Assembly: GCF_001540865.1 (NCBI RefSeq)
Contig: NC_033627.1
Coordinates: 7,686,918-7,750,917 of the forward strand
Source of the DNA: Ananas comosus
Taxonomy: Eukaryota; Streptophyta; Magnoliopsida; Poales; Bromeliaceae
DNA: 64,000 nt
Reading direction: 5' to 3'
The position numbers were made by a program, and so were the translations under genes. Positions 9,977 through 23,169 of the stretch are shown one piece after another. The number at the start of each line of letters is the position of its first letter. Within the stretch, counting starts at the first letter, position 1. A model generated the notes under the pieces. The model searched no databases. It worked only from the letters and a program-made list of their open reading frames with translations, and was not told where the DNA came from.

Positions 9977-11032
9977 TTCACGCCCGATAGGTGTTCTTCA
10001 CTCTTCCTCTCTATCTCGGTCTCATGCTTTTCTTTTCTGCTAACAGTTCTTGATCATCCTTTTCTTTCTGCTGGTCGACCGCCTGTAAAAGAATTGAAGA
10101 GGTGAATTAGTGATGTTTTCCGCATTCTAGTAGTTCTAAAAGGCTTTGAATTCTTGGGCAAAAATAACATACCTTTCAAATCCTGACCGGAGTAGCGCCA
10201 GATGCTGAGAGCGAAGACTCATATATGCCATCATTTGACTATCATCTGAATCAATTGTTTCTCCTTGTTTGAGATCTTTGTTAAGAATAACTTGTTACTG
10301 TACGACATGTACGGTCGCTCTTCTCCCGGTGCATCAGCTATACGTGGGGGCCTTGATAGCCAAGTTGATCCATCAAGGACCTTTTGTGTTTTTGTAACAT
10401 AATCAGTGTGCACTTCTTCCATATAGTTGTTTTTGGTTCATATTCAGCATGCTATTCAAAGTTCAAAATCACATTTCCATTTCAGAAAGAGTTTTGTTGA
10501 ATGTTACAAACTTACTTGGTGACTAAAACAGAAAGTAGTGTATGTACAAACTAAGTGTGCTTATACTTCTACCTATACAAATTTCGTTATAATGCTTGTA
10601 GTAGATATTGAATAGTGAATTACATGAGTGTGAAGCCCTGTAATTAATTTTGCATGGTAAACAGTACACGCACATTTTTATATCTTGCTTCATTGTATTA
10701 TTCTCCACGATCTTCCACTTTGTCGGTGATTTGTATTTAACGTATTCCTGTCATGTATTTGTATTCATGCACCATGCATTGAATCCAGCTTTTTCGGGTG
10801 GCAAGTATGTAGGTTCATTGAATTTTTGCTCAGTTATCTTGACTAGTAAGCAATTTGAGATGCAGAGTCCTTATGAATTATTTTGTGCTAAGAGACTTGT
10901 TCATTTTTCCAGTTTGCAACATTCCAAGAATGCTCTACCTATTTGAAATGCTGAGGTTGTCGCTTGACATTACATAGTGGGAGGGGACAAGGGGCTTATG
11001 GATGGTTGTTAATGAGGAACATAATATTACTG
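9977..11032. other. spacer or 3' UTR/intron sequence, no gene recognised
   Basis: It begins as the 3' UTR of the Cmc1-like gene and is then AT-rich. A minus-strand 63-aa frame at 10231-10422 (with VLDGSTWLSRPPRIADAPGE) has a fairly protein-like composition but no family I know, and no convincing splice sites on both sides. Confidence 0.4.
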
Positions 11033-11035
11033 TGA

Positions 11036-11685
11036 GGGTGCGTTTGGTTCGCGCTATCTTTTGAAGATTCCTAGTAATCCAATAGGAATAAAAAAATATG
11101 ACGGGGTTTGGCTAAACGCTAAGTAATCTAGTTGGTAATATTGGATTTACTTGGGAATAAGATTCATCCCAAAGTACTAATCTCATTCCCTTGAGTAAGA
11201 GTTGGTATCCTCGTATTAATGGATTGGAATAATTATAATATGTCTAATCTCTTTCTTTCTTCCTATCCGCCTGCTAATTGGTATTATTTTTCTTTACATT
11301 ACCTCATATCTCTTTCTAAACTTATCTTTCTCTCTAAAATTCAACTATTTTTCTCTCTCTAAACTAAGCTTTCTCTTTCCCTCTTTTTTTATAATCTCAA
11401 TTCTCTCACTCCCTCTAATTTCGACTCTATTTCTCTTTCTATTTTTTAATTATGCTCTCTTTTTCTAACCAATGCTCTCTCTCCGTAGCATTATCTAAAA
11501 TTAATTAAAAAAATAAATTAATTAATTGTATATTTTTTGTAATCTTAAATAACATGACTAAATAATATGACCATGCGAACCAAACACAGGAATTTTATAT
11601 TCTTAGTAATAGGATGAATAGGAATAAGATTCTCGGATATCTTTTCATTCCTAGTAATCTTTCATAATGCGAACCAAACGCACCC
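11036..11685. mobile_element. Tourist-like MITE (PIF/Harbinger type), 650 bp
   Basis: It has perfect 17-bp terminal inverted repeats GGGTGCGTTTGGTTCGC / GCGAACCAAACGCACCC, flanked by tga at 11033-11035 and 11686-11688. The interior is AT-rich and non-coding. The 3-bp duplication and the GGG...GTTTGGTT ends fit PIF/Harbinger-derived MITEs. Confidence 0.85.
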
Positions 11686-11688
11686 TGA

Positions 11689-12537
11689 ATCCCATTTCCA
11701 TTGAATATGGGAACTACAAAGGTCCCTGTCTCATTGTAATCCCTATCCCTTGGTAATGTAAAATGCTTACGCCTCGGGAATCTAGGATGGTTTCATCACT
11801 TAACGTAAGCCTCTCATATCATCTCAATATCAGTTCAATGGTGAAAATATCATCGTTTTGGGGAGGGAAAATGAAAAGAGAATGCTGAGCATTCCTTGAA
11901 TCTTACAAAAATGATGAAAGGAATGGCCTCTAAAGGAGGTGATGTCATTTATATTTCTTTATATTTTTTCAAGATCTTTCTTTTGTTGGTGGGTGCATAT
12001 CCATACCAAGTACTTATATCCTTGCTCTAGAGTCTGGACATTGAAAAAGTTCTTCCAAATTACAATTTCATAGATTTCTTTATACGTTTACAAAGTTATT
12101 TTGATAATTGTGAACTCTTGTTTTTTCATTTATTTAATATCTTTTACGTCATCTTTCAGTTTGCTTAGGCTTGATTGACCCACGTAGATGTTAGCAAAAT
12201 TGTCAACTTGTCTACCAGGCAAGCACATTACAAGACCATAGGTTGGTCTATAACATCCCAGATGAGTTTCAGTTTTGTGGACCTATCAATTATTGTTTGT
12301 GTCAATCTCTGACAAACTCCCTAAGCCCCTTACTAGCCAGATTAGCTTTGTGATTTGTATATGCGATATCCATCAATATAAATATAACTGATTTTCTCTT
12401 ATTCTCATCTACTTCATTGTTCTTAATTTACCAAATTGACAATCACTTTTGGCAGCATGAGTCCCTGCTTTTTTCTACCTTTGATTCGTACCTCTTCAAC
12501 CATCATCCTCGTTGATCAGACTGTATCATGCCTCCAT
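11689..12537. other. low-copy spacer, nothing recognised
   Basis: AT-rich sequence without convincing frames. It may be intronic or 3' flanking to the Cmc1-like gene. It joins 18742 onwards when the inserted LTRs are removed. Confidence 0.5.
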
Positions 12538-14854
12538 TGTCACGCCGCTGCGCCGAGACCGCTACCAATTTGGTCCGGTTCGGGCGCGGCGAACGGATGC
12601 CGAACGGATAGCACCTCCCATGTCCGCCCAAGGCTAAAACGACGAGATCATGTATACAAGTTCCCAGGAAATACACTTGCTTACATACACGATCAAACAA
12701 CGATAACGAAAGCACAAACAATGCTAATCAACCAAGAGCAAGCATCACAAGTAAAAGCATACAAGTGAAATCAAAAGAGAGATATACTTAACTTAATACA
12801 ATTATCACTTTACATTCTTTCAAAACCTGTATAAATATATACAATCCTCTCAAAACCTCACCCTATACATCAACTACTCTCAAATATGACATAGGGTAGA
12901 GCTAATGCAAAAAGGAAAGTAGGCTACCACTACTACCACTAGGGCGTTATGCCCTTGCCGCGATCCTCGCCGGAGACACTCGAACTCGGACCTGTAAAAT
13001 GTGGGGTGAGAACTATCTTCCATAGTTCCCAGTGGGTTCGGCCGCCGACTCCGCCGATCTCCCCACTAGGTCTAAGTAGGCATAGAAAGACAATAGACAG
13101 ATAGATAGATACATGGAATTGAAGGCATGAACGATAATTAAGCAAGTATAAACATGAACATCTAACTATGCCTCGATCTGTAATAATGCATGCATGCAAC
13201 ATAAGGCAAAGGCTAAGTACTAAGCTACTATGCACAATAATAATATTACTCATCAGGTTACCCAATCTCTCGGCGAACTCGAGGCTCACTCACAGTCTCA
13301 TGTGTGTAAGTCTCATAGGGGAGGAGTCCCACTACTCAACTTGTAATATACCGAAAATTTTGGGTTACAATGCTAATTTGAATTTGAGGGATCAAAGAGA
13401 AGTTGGAACTAAATGTGTAATTTTTTTCGAGTAATTCTGGGGGTACCGAATTTTAATATAGAATTAGGTATGAATAAAAATAGTGTGAGATATTATTTTT
13501 ATTGGACTTCAGGGTGTAAAATATAAGTCTGGAAAGACTCGTGTTGAAATCGGAGCGAAAACAGAATATTTAAATTTTTCTGTATAGAACGGGACTGATA
13601 TTTTAGCAGAAAATGCATAGTGTCAGAAAATTACGAAAACTGAAGAATATGTCTGAATTATTTTTATGAGGCTAGATTTGAAGTTTCATGTCATTCTGAT
13701 ACCCGGAAGGTGGAAAATAAAATCCGACTACTATCTGCTAGAGATTACAGTTGGGTAGAGCTTTCGGTGACCAAAAAATGGTCGAAGCTGAAAGGTTAAG
13801 ATATATTCTGTTTTTCTAGCGAAAATCGAACCTGACTGTCAAATTTGAGAGCAAATGGACATTCAGAAGGGCTCCAATTAAATGTATCAGACTAGAATTG
13901 GACTAAGTGATAATAATTGATGATTTGTGGACTTAAAGGCAATTGTTACATTGCTTACAAGGACTTCCACTAGGCTGCCAGGGGACTTCCATTCTTATCC
14001 TCTCCCTGTACGCATGAGAGAGAGAGAGTGAAAGGAAGAGAAAAGGAAATAGAGAGAAGAAGAAGAAGAAAGTAACAAATTTTGGTGCCGTTTGTCGAGC
14101 CGATCGAAACGCCGCGCGTCGGATTTTTAGCGTTTCGACATTCGGGTTAGTATTATAATATTATTATAATTTCAAACCAGATTTTTAGTGGATTCTAGAG
14201 CTAGTTTTGACATGGAATCCTAGAATAAGCTATATGTTGGCCTTGGTAGCTAGGAGTTAAAATAGCTATTATGCAGGATTTTGATTAGAGATTAATGTAA
14301 AACTCTTCAATTCCCTAATTAAAGGTTTTTGAATTGTTGAAATTTGAAGCTCTCTATATGCTATTGTTGACAGTTGAAATTTAGAGAAGTTATTAAGCAG
14401 AATTTAAGTAAGGATTGATGTGAATCTTCTCAATTCCCTAGTAGAGGGTTTTCGAAAGGTTGAGAGTTGAAGCTCCTTATGTGCTGTTGTGATGATGGTA
14501 TAGTAACAGGTTGGGTAAAGGCTATGTAGAGTTGAAGTTATTGTACAGATTTTTGTTAAGGTTTGATGTGAAAAGCTTCTAAACTGAGTCGTTTAAAATT
14601 CTGGGGTGTTGGAGCTTTTATACTGCCATGAAAACTAGAGAAGGACTACATGTGGTATATATATAACATGTGAATTTTTGGAGTTGATTGGTAGCTTTAA
14701 AAATGAGAAGTAATAAGAGGAAGTCTTTAATATTCCTAATTAGTTAATATATGAACTAAGGTATATGCTGCCAAGTGAGTTGGTGTTAGTTTATAAACTC
14801 CTAAGGAATGTGTATAGTGGCAGACTATGTTGGAATCCTAAAGCCTATTGTTGT

Positions 14855-15035
14855 TATTATTGCTGCTAGCTACTGCTGCTGCTAGCTGATGCTGCTGCTA
14901 CTACTACTACTGCTGCTGCTAGCTGCCACTGCTGCTGCAGCTAATGCTGCTGCTACTGCAGCTACTGCTGCCACTGCTACTGCAGCTACTGCTGCTACTG
15001 CTACTGCAGCTACTGTTACGGCTGCTGCTGCTGTT
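14855..15035 (+). repeat. CTG/GCT trinucleotide tract in LTR
   Basis: Imperfect runs of GCT, TGC and TAC triplets with interspersed AGCTGCTGC and ACTGCAGCT motifs. It lies in non-coding LTR. The sister LTR has a CAG-type tract at the corresponding place (29685-30005). Confidence 0.85.
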
Positions 15036-16180
15036 GGTTAATGCCAAGAAGGAGAAGTCCAAAGACTAGATTATGAATCAGAATTTCAGCATTGGGTGTT
15101 GAATGTTGGCCTTGGCAGATAAGAGTTAGAATCAACTCTTATGTAGAATCTTAATTAAGAATGAGATAAAATCCTCCAAATTGACTGTCTGAGGATCATG
15201 GGGAATTAAGGTGAATTGACCTATAATTCCTGGTTAAGGCTTAGGTTGGTCGAAGACTAAGCCTATGTTGTTATAGAAACTAGAGAATAGTTTTATGTAT
15301 TGAAGTCTAATCTCGATAATGCACTTTTGCAGGAAGTGAGACCCTAACTTGGAATTGAGCATGTATGAACCTAATTGGGGATAAAGTAAACGCGTTGGCG
15401 AAGTCGGTTCGGTAATCCATCGAGCCTACGCGAAGATAGGGCCAAAAGAACGTTTTCGACTTCAAATAGCATGAACACGGATCGCGATCCTTAAGTGACT
15501 ACGGGAAGTGGATTTTTCACGTTCCGGTATCGAGTAAAGGTGGGTTGTGCTTTACCGAAGTGATTAGGTCACTTCCATGCCAAAGTAAATCGTGGTTTCA
15601 TTTGATGCATATATGAATGTAATTGGCGAAATGTGAACATAGATGCTAAAGTATACATAATTGTTGACACATGAAAGCGAATATTTGATGCATATGTCTA
15701 AACATGTATGAAAGTGAATGTATTATAGTTCAAGCTATATGAATATCGATAGTTCTAGTTGATTAGAAACCTCGATGATAACAAGGTAAATGAGAATATT
15801 CAAACTATGAACCTAGGCAAGAATACCTAGGATGACATATTGATCGAGTGGCATGAACCTAAGTTGAAAAAGTTGGACATTATATAGGTCGGACATGAAC
15901 CTAGTGTCATTGGACATAGGTCGAGTAAGTAAACCTAAAGTTGCGATCTAGGTGAAATGACATAGAACCTAGTGTGATTGGATACCTAGATTATGACATA
16001 TAGTGACACTTAGTAAAGTTGGACTAAGTTATGGATTATAGTGGTAGAAAGACCACATAACAATGATTGGTTTAGACCTAGAAAGGTCGTTGACATAGGG
16101 TAAAAGAGTAAACTCTTAAGTTGTGGAAATGGATTCTGGAATCCTAAGACCTGTGATGACCTTGGTATCAAGGCTAGGGC

Positions 16181-16385
16181 GTGTGTGACGATTTCACCGC
16201 CGAGGTGGATACCAAGGGAGGATTGGGTGTGTGCGCAGAGTTCACCACCCGGAGGCTTGAACCATTGTTCGGCGTGTGCGACGATTTCGCCGCCAGATGG
16301 TTAACCAGTATGTGGATTATGCCGCCAGAGATTGACTTGAACCCTTGTTCGGCGTGTGCGACGATTTCGCAGCCAGATGGTTAAG
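16181..16385 (+). repeat. degenerate minisatellite in LTR
   Basis: The phrase GTGTGCGACGATTTCGC with following CCAGATGG recurs at 16277 and 16357, with more diverged copies near 16182 and 16212. The sister LTR has a different tandem block at 31580-31830. Confidence 0.7.
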
Positions 16386-18409
16386 TCAATGAGTGCGTGC
16401 CAGTGCGCGATAGTTCGCGAATGATTGACTCGAGGCCGAGTCGGGTGGTTAGCTTGATTAAGGTAAATGACACCTTAGAAGCTAGTGTGGTATGAGCTTT
16501 GGATAGCAAGATAGAAAGTAGGATCAGTAGATCTACTTTTATATTGTTGCATAATTTGCATAGTGCATATCGTGAGGCATACAAGTTTTAATATCTGCAT
16601 AGATTATTATGGTTATCTGTTGGACTAACATGTTTCAGTACCTCCTTTGGACCTGGTGGGTCGAGCTTTTTCCTTGGGTGGCCGTACCCACTAGGAACTA
16701 TATTTATATAGTTCTCACCCCCGTGTTGTTTTTGGGGGTACATGTTCGCATGTGAGTGGCGCGGCGACGCGAGGACAGGGCGTAGCTCCATAGATAGTGC
16801 CCTACCACTGGGACAGAGATAGCAGTACCTTGAAGTGGTCTAGCATCAGAGTTCAGAGTATAAATTGAAAGAAACAAATTTATATTATTTTGTATAAGTT
16901 GTAATAATCCCAATATATTCTTAGTATTGTAAAATGTAATAAATATCTGAGATGAATGCTTGTAATAGCATAGTTAGCATTTTATGTTTTTGATACTTAT
17001 GCAATCTGTGGTTGAATACAGTTCCTGGTTGGAACCTCTTGTATTACATTGTATGGATTGTGACGCCTAGAACGTACAGGGAAGGCTCTATCCGTTCGGC
17101 GGTCTGTCAACTTGCCCGAATCCGACCAAATTGGCGAAGCTCGGGGCGTGACACAACTACCCCCGAGACCGCCTGTGGACAGATACTTTAGTCCAAAGGC
17201 AAATACATTAGCCCTCCTCAGGTGACAACTCTGGAGTGCACTACTTGTGTGGAGCGACCACACCAGGCGCAGACAGGCTAGGTGAGCTCGATCCAAATCC
17301 TCATGAACTGGGAACATCCTATCAACTAAGGATAGTATCATCATGGTATCCAAGCAAATCCCATACTCATCAATCTAGTGTTTCCAACCACACTAAGGTT
17401 CTTATAGCTATTCATCCTAGGTTAACATTAACTAGATGCCACTCGTCATAGGTTAATATTAACTAGATGCCACTCGTCAAAGTTCAATGTCCTCATACAC
17501 TAGTTATACCATTCTAGGTTCTCATTCACATAACACAATCATCACAGATAGGGTTAAACTATATCATGTTCAACTCATGCATACTAGGCTCGACACTATA
17601 TCCACAAAACCGACACTATATCCACAAAACCAAACTAACACTAGCATGCAATAATACGTAACAATTACCGTTTACACCCTATAATGCGATATTACAATGT
17701 GCACTTGATCAACATGATAACTTAGACATAGGGAGCAGTTCAACTGCTTCGGGATGGCACCCCCCACCTTTTGGTGATGCCGCAAAGGTCGGTAAAACTT
17801 GACTTCGCTATCCTTGGCCGTCGCCTCGACTCCTCGGGCCAATACGAACCCTCGAGCGCTCGTTTCGGCGATAACTTCGCACCCGCTCGTCGTATCGACG
17901 AACCGTCTTCGCCAACGCGTTCCGAGACTTAGCAATTAGGTTTACGACCCATCAAAAGAGATCAAAACCCTAATTTTCCAAAAACCCCAATTCGGAATCC
18001 TAGGTTCGCAACAATGGAGAAATCCATGGTTCAAGCCTCGGATTTGAGCTAGAACCATCAATTTAGCTCCTCTAGGTTCCCTCAAAACCATCCTTAAGCT
18101 ATAAGAACCAAACCCTAGGAAACCACCATTATAGGGTTTAAAGCTTACCTCAATACCAAGCTTGTTCCTAGCTAGAGGGGGAAGAGGAAGAAGATGATCT
18201 TCTTCTCCTTCTTCTTCTTCCTCTCTTTCTTCTTCTCCTTCCTTTCTTTCTAGAGAGAGAGAGGGAGAGAGCTTAGGCTAGGTTGAGGGGAGAAATGAGA
18301 GAAGAGAGAGAGCTACACTCTCATATAGCCCCAACTTAAGCTACAATTGCATAAAAGTTCCTCAACTTTGCAAATATGAAGCAGCCCAACCTGGGCAATT
18401 TCGGGCTAC

Positions 18410-18570
18410 GGGGACCGGTCCCTCGAAGGGGAGGACCGGTCCTCGAGAGCTACCCCAACCTTTACGCATACGGGAACCGGTCCCCCACCTGAGGGACCGG
18501 TCTCTGAGAGCATCCTTCAAAAACCTAGCTACGGGAACCGGTCCTCTCCCTGAGGGACCGGTCCCCGAGA
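18410..18570 (-). repeat. ACCGGT palindrome module of LTR
   Basis: Six ACCGGT sites lie in about 150 bp, most in GGACCGGTCC-like contexts and separated by CGAGAGC or GAGAGC. The block lies 170-330 bp inside the LTR 5' end (18741, minus strand), as in other LTRs here. Confidence 0.85.
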
Positions 18571-18746
18571 GCATGAAGTCTGCACTTATGCAGATTCTTG
18601 CACAATTGCTCTCGCGGGTCCGTCCTCAATGCACTTTTCATGTTTTTGATGTTCTCGGACTTTCCGAAGCACACCAACTCGACAAGTAGTCGATTCTAAA
18701 CGAAGTCTAATCCTTGAATTTCGAGAATTCACTTCCTTACATCCGT

Positions 18747-19790
18747 TGTGCCTCTTGCTACTTTTTTTATCCCTATGTGTTAAGGTTTTCTTTTGAATAA
18801 GAGGTTTCTCATTTGTTGTCTTAGCTACCTTTAGGTGCATGGTAATGGGTAGAATTGCATACACAATAGTAAGCACTCTTCGATTTGTATGACATTTATC
18901 TCTTTTTTGATCTTTCTCTACCTTTTTAGCCGTTGATTGCTTGTAGGATGATTGTGATGGTGATCTTGGTCGAGTGAGAGGTTTGGCCTTGATTCTAAAA
19001 TTTTCTGTTGATAGGGAATAGACTTGGGAATTTGCATAACTTTCTCCAACTCACGCTCATAGTAGGTAAACCTGCTTGATTCTGGGCCACTTTTTCGTCT
19101 GAATATATGCCTAGCTCAATTCCTGTATTGGTTAATTTCATAATTTATTAGCAATTTAAAGAGATAAACTGTTATCTAAGTTGGCAACTGTTATCTTGAG
19201 AATAATTAACTATTTATTAAGTTATTATGAAGTTTCATCATATATATTTTTGTTTCCTTCTCGGTTTTGCCATATAATCACTGTTCCGTTCCCTTTTTAA
19301 TCTGTGAGGATAAATCCATATGGCCTCATGAGTATTCATACTGCATTTCTTCTGTATATATTATTTTATTGTTTGATGAGTAACTAGAGGCTGATTATCA
19401 GAGTTTAAGATGAAAGAATTGATACAGGTGTCAAATTTCTAGCCGATGCAACATCTGGGAAGAGAGGTGTTTTGCCCATGACAAGCTGTTACCTACCTTC
19501 TCCTTGTCAAGTGATGTTCATGTTCTGGAGAAAGCAACCCTTCGAAGTTCCTGAAGACATAAGAGAACTGTTTGGATGAAATTAAAAGATAGTGCGTAAG
19601 TTAAGTGGCCTTCATCTTCTGGGCAGAAACAAGCCAAAATTAAAAGAAGCTAATCTTGTACTATTCGGCTGAGGTATTAGTTACAGTGGGATTGGATGTA
19701 AAGTACTGGACTTTCGTAAATTAGCAATGTCTCAGTATAAAATAGTATTTGATACTATTAGAGAGTTATGGAGGTTTTCTTGATGACTTG
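18747..19790. other. low-copy spacer, nothing recognised
   Basis: Continuation of the sequence interrupted by the solo LTR. A stretch at about 19425-19580 is less AT-rich and could be a UTR exon, but no coding frame or family is recognised. Confidence 0.4.
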
Positions 19791-19799
19791 GTTCAGTTT

Positions 19800-20620
19800 T
19801 GGCGCAAAACAGATGTGAAAACGGAGTTCGCAATCAATTATGCGGAAACTTAAGTTTTTGTGTAATTTTGGATGCCTGAAAGTACTTGAGGGCGTTTGAA
19901 CATGGAGTGTAGCATGGGATTTTAGTAATTTGGACGCCCAGATTGTCTTGTGGGCGCTCGAAACTTTCGGATGGAGAATTGGACAGCCGAAAAGAGTTCG
20001 GATGCCCGGATTGTCCTATGGGCACTCGAAACTTTCAGACGGAGAATCGGATTCCCCGAAGTGATTTCGAACACTTAACTTGAGAGTTGGAGTTACCGTT
20101 CACCTTAAATATTCCGGCACTTAAAATCCCCTCCGGATGCTCGGAATTGTTCGGATGCATCTAGAGCCTGTCAGCTGGAGCATCCAGTTATGAACTTTTG
20201 GATGCTCGAAAAGTTTTGGGTGCTGGAAACCTGATGCTGGCTGAGGATGTTTATTGTTATAATTTTTTTTTTATTTATTTATTTTTTTTGGTTTAAGGAG
20301 TTTAAGTGAAATTGTTTCAACTCTATAAGTTCCCCCTCACCTTTTCTATCCTCTTCCACATGAGAACCCTAATTCTTACCTCTCTTTCTCCATCTTCTTC
20401 GTCTCTGTTACTTTCTCTTTCTCAACACCTTTAGCTCAATTGGTGTTTCTACTTCCTAGCTTCTAATCCCTACATGGTTGGTTTTCAGCTGATATACAAG
20501 GAGAAGATATTTTGGACGGTTAATCGTAGTTCTTCGCTGCCAGAATTGTGGAACTAAAGCGCCTTGGAGGTAAGCTTTAGTGTTTTAGTGTATGTTTTTA
20601 GGATTTTGGATAGTCCTCTT
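19800..20620 (+). mobile_element. probable LTR remnant with duplicated GGATGCCC module
   Basis: A 53-bp unit occurs at 19930-19982 and 19998-20050 (GGACGCCCAGATTGTC and GGATGCCCGGATTGTC, each ending GGAGAATTGG or GGAGAATCGG). It is followed by CTATAAGTTCCCCCTC and a pyrimidine-rich leader, the same order as in the long LTRs. No ends or target duplications were found. Confidence 0.4.
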
Positions 20621-20949
20621 TAGAAGAAATTGTCTTGGGAGAAGTTTAGAGATATTATGTTAAGGTGCCATCTTGAAGGAGGTTTGATATGTAGAAACTC
20701 CTTGTTTAGAGTTGCTTTGAAGACTGTAGGAGCTTGATGACGTGCAATGAATTTGGCAACGTTTTTGGTGGGTGTAGTATTCAAAAGCGGTGAACTTACT
20801 CTATGTCTTCTTTTCATGTTTCTAGCTCCATCGCTATGTTTTAAGAGCAAAAGTATCCATGGTTGACCTTTTATTTCCTTCGTATATAGTTGTAAATGGG
20901 CATTCGTTAGAATTCCTATATATTAAGTAGTTATTCATTTAGAAACCTA

Positions 20950-21778
20950 GGGCGTGTTTGGTTCGCTTCTTTTTCACATTGGAATCGGAATCGGAATGGG
21001 TCAATCCGTTTGTGGGTGTTTGGTACGCGGGAGTCCTATTCCGATTCCGATTCCCGAGTGGAATGGGAATTCCCCAATCACCCATTTTTTCAATCCGGCC
21101 GGATTGAAAGTTGAATCCGGACGGAATGGATATTTATTAGGATTAAATTTATTTTTTCAACTTTTTTAATTAAAATGTTAATTTAAATTTATAAATTTAA
21201 TTTTTAATTTTTAATTTTAATTTGAACTTGAATTAAAAATTAAAATTTAATCAAGTATTTCGAATCTAACTTATGAATTTTAATTTAAATTAAATTTTAA
21301 TTTAAATTAAATTTTAATTTATATAAAGTTTTATTCAAATTTTATTTAAAACTTAAATTAAATTTATAGATTCAAATTAAAATTTAAATTGTAATTTTAA
21401 GTTTGAATTTGAATAAATCAAAATTTAGTTTTATAATTGGAAGTATCCATCAACTTCAAGTTTATCAATTTATTTTTAGAAAAAAATATAGATTTAAAAT
21501 TTTGAAATCTTTCAAAATTCAATGTAAAATTTTAATATTTAATTTTTAATTTGAATTTTAATTAATATATTATAAAGATAAAGTTAATATATTAATCTGA
21601 TTACGTTTTTTATATTTACTTGAACCAAACACCGACAATGGGAATGATTTATTCCGATTTCGATTTCGATTCAGGTGATGAATCAAACATAATTAGGTAA
21701 TGACTCATTCTGATTCCGATTCCAGTTTATTTCGATTCCGATTTCGATTCCGATTTCGATTTCGAACCAAACATGCCC
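20950..21778. mobile_element. Tourist-like MITE, 829 bp
   Basis: The ends GGGCGTGTTTGGTTCG and CGAACCAAACATGCCC are inverted repeats with one mismatch, flanked by cta at 20947-20949 and 21779-21781. Sub-terminal regions are full of GATTCCGATT repeats and the core is almost pure A/T. Its right end abuts the truncated copia gag frame. Confidence 0.8.
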
Positions 21779-21785
21779 CTAATGT

Positions 21786-22440
21786 CTAGTACATCTTATG
21801 TCTTATGGTTACTACATTCTTGAGTAATACGTTCTGTGGACGTAGTTGTTCAAATGTAGCCTTGCTTCTGTGTCTGTTAAGGGCGCTAATAAAACCTCTG
21901 TATTCTTCTAGTAGTCCTAGTAGAACAATCATGACCAAATTATGGTCTGACTTAGTTTTACCAATTGCCTGAAGAGCATCACCAATCGACTTGATCTTCT
22001 GCATGTAATCACTCATGCTTATCGAGCCTTTCTTGATGCTTCGTAATTCGGACTTTAGAGAGAGCTGTGGAAGCAATTTTATCAAGAAAATAAGTTTCAA
22101 TTGTTCGCCAGGCATCATATGCAGTTTTGAGTGAGTTAGAAATGACTATTTGTAATATACTAAGAGATAGGATAGCATTGATTCATGAAAGTATAGTAGT
22201 ATCTTCTCTTTTCCAACTAAAATATTCAGAATTTATAATCCCCTTATCAGTGGTACCTATAGTCTGAGAAGGCATAATACCAGTTTCGTCTACATGTAAT
22301 GTAACACTAAAACTTTCTAGAACATTAAGAAAAACTTGTTTCCACACAAGATACATGGAATCATTGAATTCTAGTGGTATGAGAGCTTTGATGTTAACAA
22401 CTTGTAAATTGTTGAATGCCAAGGATAATAGGATATAAAT
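21786..22440 (-). pseudogene. Ty1/copia gag fragment
   Basis: The minus strand encodes the N-terminal gag region: IPLEFNDSMYLVWKQVF, then a weak LSWI-like site where the Trp codon is TGA, SNSLKTAYDAWRTIETYF, then after a frameshift near 22060 ISMSDYMQKIKSIGDALQAI and GLLEEYRGFISALNRH. These match the retrotran_gag_2/UBN2-type copia gag in order and spacing. It is broken by one stop and one frameshift and is cut at its C-terminal side a few bases from the MITE boundary. Its own 5' LTR and primer site lie just upstream at 22524-22975. Confidence 0.8.
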
Positions 22441-22523
22441 ACAAAAAAAAAAAGAACACATATGGAAGAAGGTGAGACTTGTGGTGGATCATGGCTATGG
22501 ATCGATATCTCCAAATTATGGGT

Positions 22524-22538
22524 CCTACTCTTATATCA
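22524..22538 (-). other. primer binding site of the copia element
   Basis: On the minus strand TGATATAAGAGTAGG follows the LTR end TGTCA directly and matches TGGTATCAGAGCAGG at 12 of 15 positions. Its place between LTR and gag supports the call. Confidence 0.6.
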
Positions 22539-22975
22539 TGACAGAAGGGCAAAAGAGTATACCCTATTGGATTGTATTGATGCAAATATATAATATATAA
22601 GAGATATATCAAATATAGTAATAAAGCCTAGTATAGTAAGAATATAGACGGGCTTAGATACTATGTAATTCTACTCTGTATATAATAGTAATATATAGTT
22701 TTCTGATATAGAGAATAATGCTAAATATGTCGTAACAATATTATATCATGGATTATGTAGTTGTACTATGTAAAAAGAAAAAACTTATGAGATCTTATTG
22801 ATCATGACATGTGGCTAAGACCTACAAGGGCCAAATCGAGCATGTTAGAAATAATAACTCGTTGGGTCAAGCCGCTAACCCAAAATTCTTAAGCCTAGTT
22901 GCTAGTGTCCATGGTCTCTTAATTACCAAATTACAATCACATTCCCATTCGATGTGGGATTATTAGGGTGTCACA
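22539..22975 (-). mobile_element. Ty1/copia 5' LTR, 437 bp
   Basis: On the minus strand it begins TGTGACACCCTAATAATCCC and ends GCCCTTCTGTCA, followed by primer site and gag. Length and layout fit copia LTRs. The 3' half of the element is missing. A fragment similar to its interior reappears at about 23820-23880. Confidence 0.65.
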
Positions 22976-23169
22976 GACTCCCCCTGTTTTGGCCAGTCCA
23001 ATCGCACGCAACCTAAGATAACCAAGTGATGTGAGATTTGTCTCGCTAGCCTTGTCATTTCGACCTTAGCTTAGTCTGTCATCTTGTCATTCTGATCCTG
23101 ACTTAGCCTCTTATTCTGACCCTGCCTTAGCCAAGGCTCATTGCACACTTTGGCTGGTGATTGGCTCTT

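Larger units (their letters stand above)
13342..17153 (+). mobile_element. nested solo LTR, 3.8 kb, target duplication caact
   Basis: It starts TGTAATATACCG and ends GGGGCGTGACA, with perfect caact duplications at 13337-13341 and 17154-17158. No gag or pol is inside. It carries a CTG-type trinucleotide tract (about 14855-15035), a short tandem-repeat block (about 16181-16385) and the 3' hairpin at about 16645-16695. It is the same sub-family as 28578-32733, and both lie in opposite orientation within another LTR. It lacks the ACCGGT palindrome array of the other sub-families. Confidence 0.9.
12538..18741 (-). mobile_element. solo LTR (about 2.4 kb without insert), minus strand
   Basis: On the plus strand it starts TGTCACGCC and ends TTCCTTACA, i.e. 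TGTAAGG...GGCGTGACA on the minus strand. Flanks are tccat (12533-12537) and tccgt (18742-18746), a target duplication with one mismatch. Removing the nested LTR (13342-17153) and its duplication leaves about 2.39 kb. It has no coding region. The 3' hairpin lies at 13029-13074 and the ACCGGT module near 18410-18570. Confidence 0.8.

Noticed and set aside
10231..10422. 63-aa minus-strand ORF with a protein-like composition
   Set aside because: No recognised family and no convincing splice sites or partner exons. It is noted only within the spacer entry.
12436..12768. 110-aa plus-strand ORF
   Set aside because: It runs from unique sequence across the LTR boundary at 12538, so it is chance.
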